Source: Sphingopyxis sp. YF1
GTDB taxonomy: Bacteria > Pseudomonadota > Alphaproteobacteria > Sphingomonadales > Sphingomonadaceae
Length of the DNA stretch: 64,000 bases
Reading direction: 5' to 3'
Assembly (NCBI RefSeq): GCF_022701295.1
Contig: NZ_CP033204.1
Span: forward strand, 1,860,001-1,924,000
Made by a program: the position numbers and the translations under genes. Every line of letters starts with the position of its first letter. Position 1 is the first letter of the stretch. Below are positions 9,350 to 18,369 of the stretch, in pieces. The notes beneath the pieces are model-generated. The model saw only the letters and a list, made by a program, of their open reading frames with translations. It was not told the DNA's origin and did not search any database.

Positions 9350-9378
9350 AGCATAGGGCAAAGCCGCTTTGTCCGCAA
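9350..9378 (-). promoter_or_regulatory. Putative sigma-70-type promoter of the precursor operon
   Basis: Read on the minus strand: a TTGCGG -35 (9378-9373), a 17-bp spacer and a TATGCT -10 (9355-9350). Transcription would start near 9343, about 20 nt before the precursor ATG. Spacing is ideal and both hexamers are close to consensus, but no expression data support it. Confidence 0.5.
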
Positions 9379-9581
9379 GCACCTGCGCCCCCGCCACGCC
9401 GTTTCAAATGCAGCGCCAGCCCGGGTTCAAACTCGGTGCCAGCCCGGGACAGAATGGACGCGTCGCGTCGCTTCGAGGCGATCATTGTTTCGGTTCACCG
9501 CGAAACGGGACGGCAGCTGTGTAATGCTACCGACGCCATGCTATTGAGTTCGACGGTAAAATTACGGAGATTCAGAGGACA

Positions 9582-9953
9582 ATGCAGACCATATTGGTAT
9601 GCGACGACGATGAATTGCTGGTCGAACTTCTCAATCACCGGCTCGTCGGCCGGGGTTTTCAGGTGCTCGTGGCGAACGACGGCGGAGCCGCGGTCCAGCA
9701 GGCAATCGAGCGCCGGCCCGATGCGATCGTTCTCGACATGATGATGCCCGTTCTCGATGGCCAGCAGGTGCTTCGCCGCCTGCGCGCCGACGCCGCGACG
9801 GCGACCATTCCGGTCATCATGCTGACCGCCCGACGGCAAGAGCGCGACATTGTAAGCGCGCTCGAACTGGGCGCCGACGACTATCTGGTAAAACCCTTCA
9901 TCCCGGAGGAATTGATGAGCCGTCTGACCCGCCTGCTGGCGGCGCGCCGATGA
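9582..9953 (+). CDS. Single-domain response regulator
   Basis: A 123-residue CheY-like receiver with no output domain. The acidic pocket is CDDDE (residues 8-11), the phosphorylated Asp is Asp52 in VLDMMMP, and the switch Thr (MLTAR) and Lys (LVKPF) are present. The stop overlaps the start of the outer-membrane protein gene by 4 bp. Its probable partners are the hybrid kinase and Hpt protein encoded about 4 kb away on the other strand, so it may control the glycosyltransferase module through protein contact. Confidence 0.88.
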   Translation: MQTILVCDDDELLVELLNHRLVGRGFQVLVANDGGAAVQQAIERRPDAIVLDMMMPVLDGQQVLRRLRADAATATIPVIMLTARRQERDIVSALELGADDYLVKPFIPEELMSRLTRLLAARR

Positions 9954-11044
9954 AGCGGTCGTTGCTGCTGTGCCTCGCGCTGAGCCAGGCCGTGACGGCG
10001 TGGGCCCAGCCCGCCGCCCCGGGCGACTATGACCGGGCCGTCGAAGCGCGACTGGCAGGTGATCCCGCGCGCGCCGCAGCGTTGCTCGAACCGCTAGTCG
10101 CAATCGATCCACGGAACAGCGACGCTTGGGTGCAGCTCGGCCTCGCCCGGCTCGCGCTGGGACAGCTCGATACCGCCGAGGCCGCTTTCAATTCCGCATT
10201 GACCATTGCACCGGGCTACGCGGACGCCCGCATCGGCCTCGCACGGATTGCACAGCGTCGCGGAGATCGGGCGGCCGCCCTGCGCGCGCTTGATGGTGTG
10301 GAGCCGGGCAACCCCGACGTGGTCGCGTTGCGGCGCCAACTCGCCGATGCGCCCGCAGCAAACCGGTGGCAAATGGATGTCGACGCAGCCTATAGCTGGG
10401 TCGACGCGCCCCAACGCGATTGGCGCGAACTCGCCCTCCAGATCCGCCGCGAGGGGCCGGTCGCTACCGTCGGTGCACGCGCCGAATATGCGCGGCGTTT
10501 CGGTCGCAGCGATGTCTACGGCGAATTGCAGGTCGACTATCGCCTGTCCGACGCGGCACGTTTCTACGCAACGCTGGGCGGCACGCCCGACGCCGACTTC
10601 CGCCCCGAATGGCAGATCGGCCTCGGCGGGACGGTCCGCGTGCACGAGGGTCCCAATGCAACGGTGCTGACCCTCGACGCCCGGCAGGCTCGCTTCGCGA
10701 GCGGCGACGTGCAAAGCCTTTCGCCGGGTATCGAGCAATATGTCGGCGGCCGGATGTGGTTCACGGGCCGGTGGATCAATCTCTTCGACGAGAAGGGAAC
10801 GCACCGTTCGGGCTATCTGGTGCGCGGCGACATCGAGGCGAACGACGCGCTCCGTTTTTTCGCCGGCTACGCCGACGCACCCGACACCGACGAAGGGACC
10901 GTCGTCGATGTTCGCAGCTTTTTCGGCGGCGTCAGCTTGGACATCGGACGCGGCCGCACCCTTCGCCTGAATCTCGCTCATGACGATCGTGCCACGGGCG
11001 CCGACCGGACCCAGCTCTCGGCTGGCTTCGGACTCCGCTTCTGA
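9950..11044 (+). CDS. TPR plus YaiO-family outer-membrane beta-barrel protein
   Basis: A 364-residue protein with a signal peptide (to about residue 20). Tetratricopeptide-like repeats follow (about 25-125, e.g. DAWVQLGLARLALGQLDTAEAAF), then a C-terminal domain of alternating amphipathic strands ending in the aromatic residue Phe (AGFGLRF), typical of outer-membrane barrels. The TPR-plus-barrel layout resembles exopolysaccharide exporters such as PgaA, and the barrel resembles YaiO. With the glycosyltransferase downstream it may export or anchor a glycan. Confidence 0.75.
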   Translation: MKRSLLLCLALSQAVTAWAQPAAPGDYDRAVEARLAGDPARAAALLEPLVAIDPRNSDAWVQLGLARLALGQLDTAEAAFNSALTIAPGYADARIGLARIAQRRGDRAAALRALDGVEPGNPDVVALRRQLADAPAANRWQMDVDAAYSWVDAPQRDWRELALQIRREGPVATVGARAEYARRFGRSDVYGELQVDYRLSDAARFYATLGGTPDADFRPEWQIGLGGTVRVHEGPNATVLTLDARQARFASGDVQSLSPGIEQYVGGRMWFTGRWINLFDEKGTHRSGYLVRGDIEANDALRFFAGYADAPDTDEGTVVDVRSFFGGVSLDIGRGRTLRLNLAHDDRATGADRTQLSAGFGLRF

Positions 11045-11046
11045 CG

Positions 11047-12081
11047 ATGCTGCACCTGATATGGGACGTCTCGCTGCTTTTCGCCGGGACGGCCCTCGTC
11101 GTGATGACAATCCTCGTCGTCCTGCGGGTCGCATCGACCTGGCACCGGGACCGGCTGCTTGCGGCCCGCCGACGCCTCGCGCCACTCCTCATGGCAGGCG
11201 CCAACACGCCCGAGACGAATCTCAACGGCATCCCCGACCCGGTCGTCACGCACCTGACTCTCGATCTCATCCAACTCGTCCGCGGCGACGAGCGGACCCG
11301 CTTCGTCGAAAAGGCGCGCGCGCTGGGCGTTCCCGAGCGACTGCGACGCCAGACACGGTCCTTCTCCAGACGACGGCGGATGATCGCGGTGCAGGGCCTT
11401 GCCCTTTTCGACGATGCGATGTCGCGCGAGGCGCTGATGAAGGCGCTGGCCGACCGCGACGACGATATCCGGCTGGCCGCCGCGCTGGCGCTCGCAAGCG
11501 GCGACGATCCGCTGGGCCTCGACGAACTGGTGGCCCGCCTCGCGCTGCGCGAAGGGCATTCCTCGCTGCTGACCATCAGCCTGTTTCGCCACTATGCCGA
11601 CCACGCGCCCGACGAGGTGCAGGCACTCGTCCTCGACCCCGCCCTGCCGCTCTCGATCCGGCTCGCCGCGATCGAGGCGCTGGCGGTGACGGGAGATTAC
11701 CGGCTCGTTCCCGCGATCGTCGAGCTCGGGCTTCACGCGCCAAACGACGGCGAAGAACTGCCGCGCTATCTCCACGCGCTCGGCCGGATCGGACACCCCG
11801 CCGCGCGCGAGGCCGTGCTGGCCGGGCTCGCCAGCAGTTCGATGCCGGCGCGGGTCGCCGCGGCGGGCGCGGCGGGACGGATCGCGCTTCTCGAAAGCGC
11901 CGACCTGCTTGCCGATTTGCTCGATGCGCCCGAATGGTGGGTCCGCTTCCGCGCCGCCGAAGCGCTGCTGCTGCTCGGTGAGCCGGGGGTCGCCCGCATG
12001 CGAAAAACGGCAAAAGACGGCGGCGAGCAGGCGCGCGAGGCCGCCGTTACAATGCTTGCCGAACGAGGAATCTCGCTATGA
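11047..12081 (+). CDS. Membrane-anchored HEAT-repeat protein
   Basis: A 344-residue protein. One N-terminal membrane segment (about residues 8-27, LLFAGTALVVMTILVVL) is followed by a soluble part rich in HEAT-like helical repeats such as DDDIRLAAALALASG, LSIRLAAIEALAVTGD and WWVRFRAAEALLLLGEPG. HEAT scaffolds bind other proteins. It lies 2 nt after the YaiO-like gene and overlaps the glycosyltransferase start by 4 bp, so it probably serves as a regulatory or assembly partner of that synthase. No enzyme motif is seen. Confidence 0.75.
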   Translation: MLHLIWDVSLLFAGTALVVMTILVVLRVASTWHRDRLLAARRRLAPLLMAGANTPETNLNGIPDPVVTHLTLDLIQLVRGDERTRFVEKARALGVPERLRRQTRSFSRRRRMIAVQGLALFDDAMSREALMKALADRDDDIRLAAALALASGDDPLGLDELVARLALREGHSSLLTISLFRHYADHAPDEVQALVLDPALPLSIRLAAIEALAVTGDYRLVPAIVELGLHAPNDGEELPRYLHALGRIGHPAAREAVLAGLASSSMPARVAAAGAAGRIALLESADLLADLLDAPEWWVRFRAAEALLLLGEPGVARMRKTAKDGGEQAREAAVTMLAERGISL

Positions 12082-13496
12082 CGGAGCTTCCGGCCTGGAC
12101 CTTTCGCGCCGCCGAGATCGTCACATGGTTCGTCATTGCCTGCGGTCTGGTGCAGGTTTTTCTCTACGTAATTCAGCTGGCGTTCGCCGCGGTCGCCCTG
12201 CATCGCCGGCCGGCGTTTTCGTCGACCAGCGCGCTGTGGGACCGCTTCGCCGACATTGCCCCGTCGATCGCGATCGTCGCGCCGGCCTATAATGAAGAAC
12301 TCACGATCATCGAAAGCGTCGATGCCCTGCTCGCGCTCCATTATCCCGATTTCGAAGTCATCGTGGTCAACGATGGTTCGAAGGACTCGACGCTCCAGGT
12401 CGTGATCGATCACTATGGCATGGTCCCCGTCACGCGTTACCACGACCGGGCAATCGCGCACCAACCCATTCGCGGTCTCTACGCGGCGCCCGAACGGCCG
12501 CGCCTGTTCCTCGTGGACAAGGAAAACGGCGGCAAGGCCGACGCGATGAATGCGGGTATCAACGTGGCGCGGACACCTTTGGTGTGCGTGATCGACGCCG
12601 ACACACTGCTCGAACCCGATGCGCTGATGCGCGCGGTCCGCCCCTTCATCGATGATCCCCTGCGCACGGTGGCGGTCGGCGGCACGATCCGCATCGCCAA
12701 CGGCTGCCGCGTCGAGGGTGGGCGCGTGCTCGAGGCGCGCCTGCCCCGGAACTTTCTCGCGCTCGTCCAAGTCGTCGAATATCTGCGCGCTTTCCTGATG
12801 GCGCGGCTCGGGCTCAGCGAGATGCAAACGCTCATGATCATCTCGGGCGCGTTCGGATTATTTCGGCGCAACAGCGTCATCGACGTGGGCGGGTTCAGTG
12901 CGGATACGGTCGGCGAGGATATGGAACTCGTCGTCAAACTGCACCGCCGCATGCGCGACCAGAAACGTCCCTACCGGATCGTCTATGTTCCCGAGCCGGT
13001 CAGCTGGACCGAAGCGCCCGAAACGCTGGACATTCTGGGCAACCAGCGCGCGCGCTGGCAGCGCGGTTCGCTCGAAACCTACCGCACGCACAAGGACATG
13101 TTCCTCAACCCGCGTTATGGCCGGATCGGCTTTCTCGGCTTTGGCCAGGTCTGGATCGTCGACGTCATCGGCCCGATCGTCGAGGTCGCGGGATATATCC
13201 TCGTCCCGCCGCTCTGGCTGCTCGGGCTCGTTTCCTTCGACTATTTGCTGGCGTTCGTCGCTGTCATTTTCACCTTCGGCATCTTCATCAGCGTCGCGAC
13301 GCTGATCCTCGAGGAAGTGCAGCTCCGCCGTCTTCCGCGCGCCCGCGACCTCGTGACCCTGACCCTCGTCGCAGTGCTGGAGAATTTCGGATACCGTCAA
13401 CTCAACAACTTCTGGCGCGTGCGCGGCTGGTGGCAGTTCGTTCGAAAAAAACAGGGATGGGGTCCGATGGTCCGAAAGGGCTTTCAGCGCTCCTGA
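12078..13496 (+). CDS. Processive membrane glycosyltransferase, family 2
   Basis: A 472-residue GT-A enzyme. An N-terminal membrane segment (about 14-40) precedes the catalytic domain with APAYNEELTI, the nucleotide-sugar Asp in VVNDGSKDST, the CVIDADTLLEPDAL DxD-type motif, an acceptor-base GED (near 280) and the QRARW motif (323-327) of processive synthases. Several membrane segments follow (350-420). It resembles PgaC/HasA-type polysaccharide synthases; the sugar is unknown. It is the last gene of the receiver-YaiO-HEAT-GT operon and overlaps the convergent Hpt gene by 13 bp. Confidence 0.87.
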   Translation: MTELPAWTFRAAEIVTWFVIACGLVQVFLYVIQLAFAAVALHRRPAFSSTSALWDRFADIAPSIAIVAPAYNEELTIIESVDALLALHYPDFEVIVVNDGSKDSTLQVVIDHYGMVPVTRYHDRAIAHQPIRGLYAAPERPRLFLVDKENGGKADAMNAGINVARTPLVCVIDADTLLEPDALMRAVRPFIDDPLRTVAVGGTIRIANGCRVEGGRVLEARLPRNFLALVQVVEYLRAFLMARLGLSEMQTLMIISGAFGLFRRNSVIDVGGFSADTVGEDMELVVKLHRRMRDQKRPYRIVYVPEPVSWTEAPETLDILGNQRARWQRGSLETYRTHKDMFLNPRYGRIGFLGFGQVWIVDVIGPIVEVAGYILVPPLWLLGLVSFDYLLAFVAVIFTFGIFISVATLILEEVQLRRLPRARDLVTLTLVAVLENFGYRQLNNFWRVRGWWQFVRKKQGWGPMVRKGFQRS

Positions 13497-13771
13497 CGCA
13501 AGCTGCGCAGGCGATCGAGCAACCCGGCGGCCAGTCGTCGAATTTCATCGGGCGAAGCGCCTGCACCGACCGCTTCCTCGACCGCTCGCGCGGCGTCGCC
13601 GATCGCGGCGTGACCGAACATGCCCGCCCGCCCCGCGAGACTGTGACAGGGCATCATCAGTTCGTCCCACGCCCCCCGCACCAGACACGCCTCGATGACG
13701 ATTGCGAACTCTTCAGCCTGCACCACGAAGCGTGCGGTCAGCGCGGCGAGACGGGTGTCGATCTCATCCAT
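13484..13771 (-). CDS. Hpt phosphotransfer protein
   Basis: A 95-residue four-helix Hpt domain with the phosphorylated His43 in PCHSLAGRAGMFG, matching HxLxGxxxxxG. It would carry phosphate between the receiver of the hybrid kinase and a free receiver. It is the last gene of a three-gene operon (kinase, receiver, Hpt) and overlaps the receiver gene by 8 bp. Confidence 0.8.
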   Translation of the reverse strand: MDEIDTRLAALTARFVVQAEEFAIVIEACLVRGAWDELMMPCHSLAGRAGMFGHAAIGDAARAVEEAVGAGASPDEIRRLAAGLLDRLRSLRQER

Positions 13772-14135
13772 CGAGAAAGTCGCGGACCTGCCGCACCAGC
13801 AGCATGGGATCGAAAGGCTTGGCGATTACCCCGCGGGCACCGAGCGCACGAAGATGCGCGACCTCGTGCGCCTGCGTCCGTGCCGTGATGAAAACAACCG
13901 GAATGGCCTCGGTCGCCGGATCCGCGCGTAGCTGCCCCAGCACGGCGGAACCGTCGAGTTCGGGCATCATTACATCGAGCAGAATCAGATCGGGTTGCCA
14001 GTCGCGCGCCTGCGCAATTCCGTCGCGCCCCGATCCGCAGCTCCGGACGCTGAACTGCGGGTCCAGTTCCAGCGCCATCTCGGCGATCTCGCGAATGTCG
14101 GCTTCGTCATCGACATAGAGGATCCGGCAACTCAT
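13764..14135 (-). CDS. Single-domain response regulator
   Basis: A 123-residue receiver with acidic pocket DDE (9-11), phosphorylated Asp54 (ILLDVMMPELDG), switch Thr (FITART) and Lys (IAKPFDP). There is no DNA-binding domain. It overlaps the hybrid kinase gene by 4 bp and the Hpt gene by 8 bp, so it is a fixed member of this phosphorelay. Confidence 0.88.
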   Translation of the reverse strand: MSCRILYVDDEADIREIAEMALELDPQFSVRSCGSGRDGIAQARDWQPDLILLDVMMPELDGSAVLGQLRADPATEAIPVVFITARTQAHEVAHLRALGARGVIAKPFDPMLLVRQVRDFLDG

Positions 14136-16336
14136 CGATCGCCCCCCGTCCCGTTCCGTGCCGCTTCGACGCGGTCCAGCGTTTCCCGCACCAGAATATC
14201 GAGACTCGCACGCGACTTGATCAGCACCAGATCGACTCCGTCCGCATGATTGTCGATCTCCTGCGCGGTAAACAGGATCACCGCCGGCGCAGGCGACTGC
14301 TTGCGAAGCGGTACGGCAAGATCGGTTCCGATCCCGTCGAGCATCCCGACGTCGAGAATGGCCCCATCGTAGCGGTTCCGATCGATCAGCGCGCGCGCTT
14401 CGGCCACGCTCGCGGCCGAATGCAGCACCGCCTTGCCATCAAAGACGCCAGCGACAACCGCCAGCATGTCGGGATCGTCGTCGACGTGAAGGACGAGAGG
14501 GAGCAAGGCGTCGCCGGACGATGGCGAAGGCGGGTCGAGCGGCGCGACCGAAGCCCCCGGGACGTCGGCCGCAGGCAAATCGACGTGAAATGCGCTGCCT
14601 TCGCCTTCGACGCTGTCGAAACTCACCGAGCCGCCCAGCCGGACGACGATTTCGCGCACGATGCTGAGGCCGAGGCCGGTCCCGCCCTTTTGCCGCGAAT
14701 CCGATGCATCGGCCTGCGCGAATTTTCCGAAGACCCGGTCCCTGAACGCCGCCGGAATCCCCTCGCCGCGATCGACAACGCTGATCCGGTAACGCCGATC
14801 GAGCGGCACGACCTCGACGCTGACCGTTTCGCCGCGCGGGGAAAATTTGATCGCATTGGACAAAAGATTGGTGATGACCTGCATCAGCCGGTCTTCGTCC
14901 GCCAGCACCGCGGCGTCGGACGCGAAGGGTTCGATACGGACGGCCACACCATAGTCGTGCGCGAATCCCTCGGTCTGACGCACCGCCGCGTCCAGCACGG
15001 ACGTGAGCGCAAGCGGTCGGACATCGAACGCCATGCGCCCCGCCTCGATCTTCTCGATATCGAGGATGTCGTTGATCAGCCGAACCAGCCGCGCCGCATT
15101 GCTGTGCGCGATTTCGATCAACCGCGCGACCTTCGGCGGCACTTCGCCCGCCGCACCCCCGCTGATGAGGCCCAGCGAACCCGCGATCGACGTGAGCGGG
15201 GTCCGCAGTTCGTGGCTCACCGTCGCCACAAACTCCCCTTTCATCTGCTCGACCTCCCGGCGCTCGCTGATGTCGCGGATCACCGCGAGGAAGGAAGTCC
15301 CGTCGGCGAGGTGCACCGGGCTGACCGACACTTCCAGCGGAAAGGTCGTCCCGTCCCCCCGGCGTCCGACAAATTCCTGTATCTGCCCGTGATGTTCCTT
15401 TCGGTTGGCCTTCAGACGGCGCAGAAAGGTTTCGACCTGCCCGCGATCGGGAGCCACCTCGAAAAGCGAACCGATGTCGCGCCGCAGCAGTGAAACGGGC
15501 GGAGTATCGAACATGGCGGCCGCTGCGGGGTTCAGGCTTTCGATGCTGCCGCTGGGGTTCAGCACGATCATGCCGTCCTTGGCACTGTCGAATATCGCTT
15601 CCTGCCGTGCGGCAAGGTCCCGCGAGCGGCGATGCGCCTCCTTTCGCGCCGATTGACTGCGCGCGATCAGTAGCGCGGACAGCATGAGCAACACGATCAG
15701 CCCGATCTGGAGCGCAAAGGTCCGCTGCCTCAGGGCGCGGCGGGCGGCATCCGCGACGGCCGTGCGTTGCTGCAATTCCTGTCGTTCGCCCTCCGAAATC
15801 TTGCCGACGAGCGTCCGGATTTGATCCATCGACTGCTTGCCTTCGCCGTTCGCGATCAGGTCGATCGCCTCGCCGCGTCGTCCCGCCTCCACCAATTCTA
15901 TGGTTTGTGCGGCGAAGCGCCGCTTTTGCGCCGAGGCCTGCCGCAACTGGTCGATGAGCCGCGCCTGCTCGCGACCTCCCGCCAGAAGCTCGAACGCATC
16001 GATATTCCTGTCGATACGCGCTTCCGCGTTCCGATAGGGTTCGAGAAACGCCGGATCGCCCGTGATCACATAGCCGCGCTGCCCGAGTTCGAGATCCTGA
16101 TGTCGCGTCAGAACCGCCTGTAGCGACGCTCTGGCGTCATAGGACGCCGCAACCTGCTCACGCAGGCGCGCATTTTCGGCGAACTCCCGATCGATGGCGA
16201 GCGCGAGAAAGAGCAGAATCAGGAGGGCGCCCGAACAGGCAGCGATGAGCAGCCCATTCGCCTTGACCGCCCGCCACCACATCGACCCACGCTGCATGTC
16301 CGGATTCCATCGTTTCGGGCAAGCGCCCACGTCCAT
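14132..16336 (-). CDS. Hybrid sensor histidine kinase (CHASE3-PAS-HisKA-HATPase-REC)
   Basis: A 734-residue membrane kinase. Two membrane segments (about 28-48 and 208-228) enclose a CHASE3-like sensor (HQDLELGQRGYVITGDPAFLEPY). A PAS domain follows (about 245-365, SAKDGMIVLNPSGSIESLNPAAAAMF), then HisKA with the phosphorylated His at about 375 (VSHELRTPLTSI), the ATPase boxes (NLLSNAIKFSP, DRGEGIP, GTGLGLSI) and a C-terminal receiver with Asp in AILDVGMLDG. Switch residues in the receiver are divergent (KSRAS). The start could also be the ATG 13 codons downstream. It feeds the adjacent receiver and Hpt proteins. Confidence 0.9.
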   Translation of the reverse strand: MDVGACPKRWNPDMQRGSMWWRAVKANGLLIAACSGALLILLFLALAIDREFAENARLREQVAASYDARASLQAVLTRHQDLELGQRGYVITGDPAFLEPYRNAEARIDRNIDAFELLAGGREQARLIDQLRQASAQKRRFAAQTIELVEAGRRGEAIDLIANGEGKQSMDQIRTLVGKISEGERQELQQRTAVADAARRALRQRTFALQIGLIVLLMLSALLIARSQSARKEAHRRSRDLAARQEAIFDSAKDGMIVLNPSGSIESLNPAAAAMFDTPPVSLLRRDIGSLFEVAPDRGQVETFLRRLKANRKEHHGQIQEFVGRRGDGTTFPLEVSVSPVHLADGTSFLAVIRDISERREVEQMKGEFVATVSHELRTPLTSIAGSLGLISGGAAGEVPPKVARLIEIAHSNAARLVRLINDILDIEKIEAGRMAFDVRPLALTSVLDAAVRQTEGFAHDYGVAVRIEPFASDAAVLADEDRLMQVITNLLSNAIKFSPRGETVSVEVVPLDRRYRISVVDRGEGIPAAFRDRVFGKFAQADASDSRQKGGTGLGLSIVREIVVRLGGSVSFDSVEGEGSAFHVDLPAADVPGASVAPLDPPSPSSGDALLPLVLHVDDDPDMLAVVAGVFDGKAVLHSAASVAEARALIDRNRYDGAILDVGMLDGIGTDLAVPLRKQSPAPAVILFTAQEIDNHADGVDLVLIKSRASLDILVRETLDRVEAARNGTGGDR

Positions 16337-16586
16337 CCACCCGTAGCAGAAGATAGCCCGAACGACACGAAAAGGAGTGGTTAATCAATGGCTCCCGACC
16401 TTGCGCGCGCATGCCCGCCGCCGCTTCGCGCCTATGCACCGCTGCACGTTCATGGTTGCCGCAACACGAACGCTTGGGCTCCGCCGGGCCGTGGACGCAT
16501 TGGTCACCGTCGCGGTGGAGGGGTGGAAACCCGCGCCGAACTCGCCTAGGACTCGCGGCAAGGGCGCAAATGGAGGAGCATGCCGC

Positions 16587-16934
16587 ATGGGAATCGTACG
16601 AACGATCATCTGGGTGCTGCTCACTGCCGTGCTCGTCATCTTCTCGATGGCGAACTGGATTCCGGTCACCGTCACGATCTGGCCCGGCCAGGTTCTCGAC
16701 ACCAAGCTGCCCGTATTGATCCTCGTTTCCTTCCTGATCGGGAGCATTCCCTTGTGGGTCGCGCTGCGCGCCGCGCGATGGTCGCTCAAGCGCCGGCTCG
16801 ATCATAGCGAGCGCCAGCTCAGCGATCTGCGCGCGATGGCGAACCGCCCCGCCGACCCGGTCGCCGAACCCGCACCGACGCCGCCCTTGGCGCCGGTCAA
16901 TGATGTTCCCCCTTCACCCTTGAGCAGCACATGA
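16587..16934 (+). CDS. LapA-domain membrane protein
   Basis: A 115-residue protein with two membrane segments (about 4-22 and 41-62) separated by a WIPVTVTIWPGQ loop, the LapA/DUF1049 pattern of envelope-assembly proteins. The tail is Pro-rich. GGAGGAG at 16573-16579 sets the start at 16587; the frame is open further upstream but without similarity. The stop overlaps the pyrF start by 4 bp, so it is cotranslated with pyrF. Confidence 0.8.
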   Translation: MGIVRTIIWVLLTAVLVIFSMANWIPVTVTIWPGQVLDTKLPVLILVSFLIGSIPLWVALRAARWSLKRRLDHSERQLSDLRAMANRPADPVAEPAPTPPLAPVNDVPPSPLSST

Positions 16935-17605
16935 CCTCGCCTCTTTATCTCGCCATCGACACCACCCACCTCGATGCAGCGCTGATGCTTGCGCAAAAGG
17001 TCCGTCACCATGTCGGCGGGCTCAAGCTCGGGCTCGAATTCTTTTGCGCCAACGGCCACCACGGCGTCCACGAAATGGCGAAGCTCGGCCTGCCGATCTT
17101 CCTCGACCTCAAGCTCCACGACATCCCCAACACCGTCGCAAAAGCGATCCAGGCGCTGCGCCCGCTCGAACCTGCGATCCTGACTGTCCACGCAGCAGGG
17201 GGGCGCGCGATGCTCGAAGAGGCGAAGGCGGCGGCCGGTCAGCATACGAAGGTGGTCGCAGTCACCGTCCTGACCAGCCTCGACGCCCCCGACCTGGACG
17301 ATATCGGGGTCGGCGGCACGCCGCACGATCAGGTCGTCCGGCTGACCAGGCTCGCGCGCGAATCGGGTCTCGACGGCATTGTCTGCTCGGGACAGGAAGT
17401 AAGGTCGGCGCGCAATGCATGGCCCAGCGGCTTTTTCGTCGTCCCCGGCGTGCGCCCCACCAACGGCAAGGCGGGCGACCAGAAACGCATCGTCACCCCC
17501 GCGCAGGCGATGAGCGACGGAGCCTCGATCCTCGTCGTCGGGCGCCCGATCAGCCAGTCGGAAGACCCCGACCTGGCCGCGCGCGAGATCGAAGCGACGC
17601 TCTAG
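16931..17605 (+). CDS. pyrF: Orotidine 5'-phosphate decarboxylase
   Basis: A 224-residue TIM-barrel enzyme that converts OMP to UMP in pyrimidine synthesis. The catalytic D-x-K-x-x-D tetrad appears in FLDLKLHDIPNTV. The phosphate-binding PGVRPT and VGRPI segments are also present. It overlaps lapA by 4 bp and precedes trpF by 134 bp. Confidence 0.96.
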   Translation: MTSPLYLAIDTTHLDAALMLAQKVRHHVGGLKLGLEFFCANGHHGVHEMAKLGLPIFLDLKLHDIPNTVAKAIQALRPLEPAILTVHAAGGRAMLEEAKAAAGQHTKVVAVTVLTSLDAPDLDDIGVGGTPHDQVVRLTRLARESGLDGIVCSGQEVRSARNAWPSGFFVVPGVRPTNGKAGDQKRIVTPAQAMSDGASILVVGRPISQSEDPDLAAREIEATL

Positions 17606-17739
17606 CAGCACGAACGCCGAACCCGGGGTCCGGTCGTATCGAGCGACGTCAGGACGCCCCCCGGGCCGAGCGCCAAACCGACAGGCATCGCGGCTTCGCT
17701 CGTTGCAAACGAGCCGATCCAGATCGTGAGAGACAGAAC

Positions 17740-18369
17740 ATGCCCCCACTCGTCAAAATCTGCGGTCTTTCGACGCCCGAAAGCGTTGATGCCGCCATCC
17801 GCCTCGGCGCCACGCACATCGGCCTCGTCCACTATGAACCGAGTCCGCGCCACGTCGATCTCAAGACCGCCGCGGCGCTGCGCCAGCTCGCTGGCGACGC
17901 GGTCCGGGTCGCGCTGCTTCTGGTCAATGCCGGTCCGGAAATCACCGGCGCAGCGTGGAGCGCGGTACGTCCCGACATCATCCAGTTCCACGGCAGCGAG
18001 ACGCCCGAATGGATCGCCGCGGTCAAGGCGAACACCAAGGTCGAAGCGTGGAAAGCTGTCGGCTTGCGCGACTCCGGTACACTCACCCGCGCGCAGCAAT
18101 ATCATGGCGTCGCCGATCGCCTCCTTTACGACGCGCCGGCGCAGGCGCTTCCGGGTGGCACCGGCACACGCTTCGACTGGTCGCTGCTCGTCGGTCATCG
18201 CCACGCCGTCGACTGGGGCATTGCCGGCGGGCTGACGCCGGCCAATGTCGGCGAAGCGCTCGCAGCAACGCAGGCGCCGCTGGTCGACGTCTCCTCGGGC
18301 GTCGAAAGTGCGCCGGGCATCAAGGATGTGGACAAGATGGCGGCTTTCCTTAAAGCGGCCGGGCGATGA
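17740..18369 (+). CDS. trpF: Phosphoribosylanthranilate isomerase
   Basis: A 209-residue TIM barrel for the third step of tryptophan synthesis (PRA to CdRP). The catalytic Cys is in VKICGLS (residue about 8), and the general acid Asp is in LLYDAPA. The phosphate loop [11 protein letters not shown] and the DVSSGVE motif complete the pattern. The start at 17740 is within a long open frame but is the only one with family similarity. It overlaps trpB by 4 bp (ATGA). Confidence 0.96.
   Translation: MPPLVKICGLSTPESVDAAIRLGATHIGLVHYEPSPRHVDLKTAAALRQLAGDAVRVALLLVNAGPEITGAAWSAVRPDIIQFHGSETPEWIAAVKANTKVEAWKAVGLRDSGTLTRAQQYHGVADRLLYDAPAQALPGGTGTRFDWSLLVGHRHAVDWGIAGGLTPANVGEALAATQAPLVDVSSGVESAPGIKDVDKMAAFLKAAGR

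Noticed and set aside
9404..9455. Short direct repeat GCCAGCCCGGG upstream of the precursor
   Set aside because: Only 11 bp and two copies; could be chance in GC-rich DNA.
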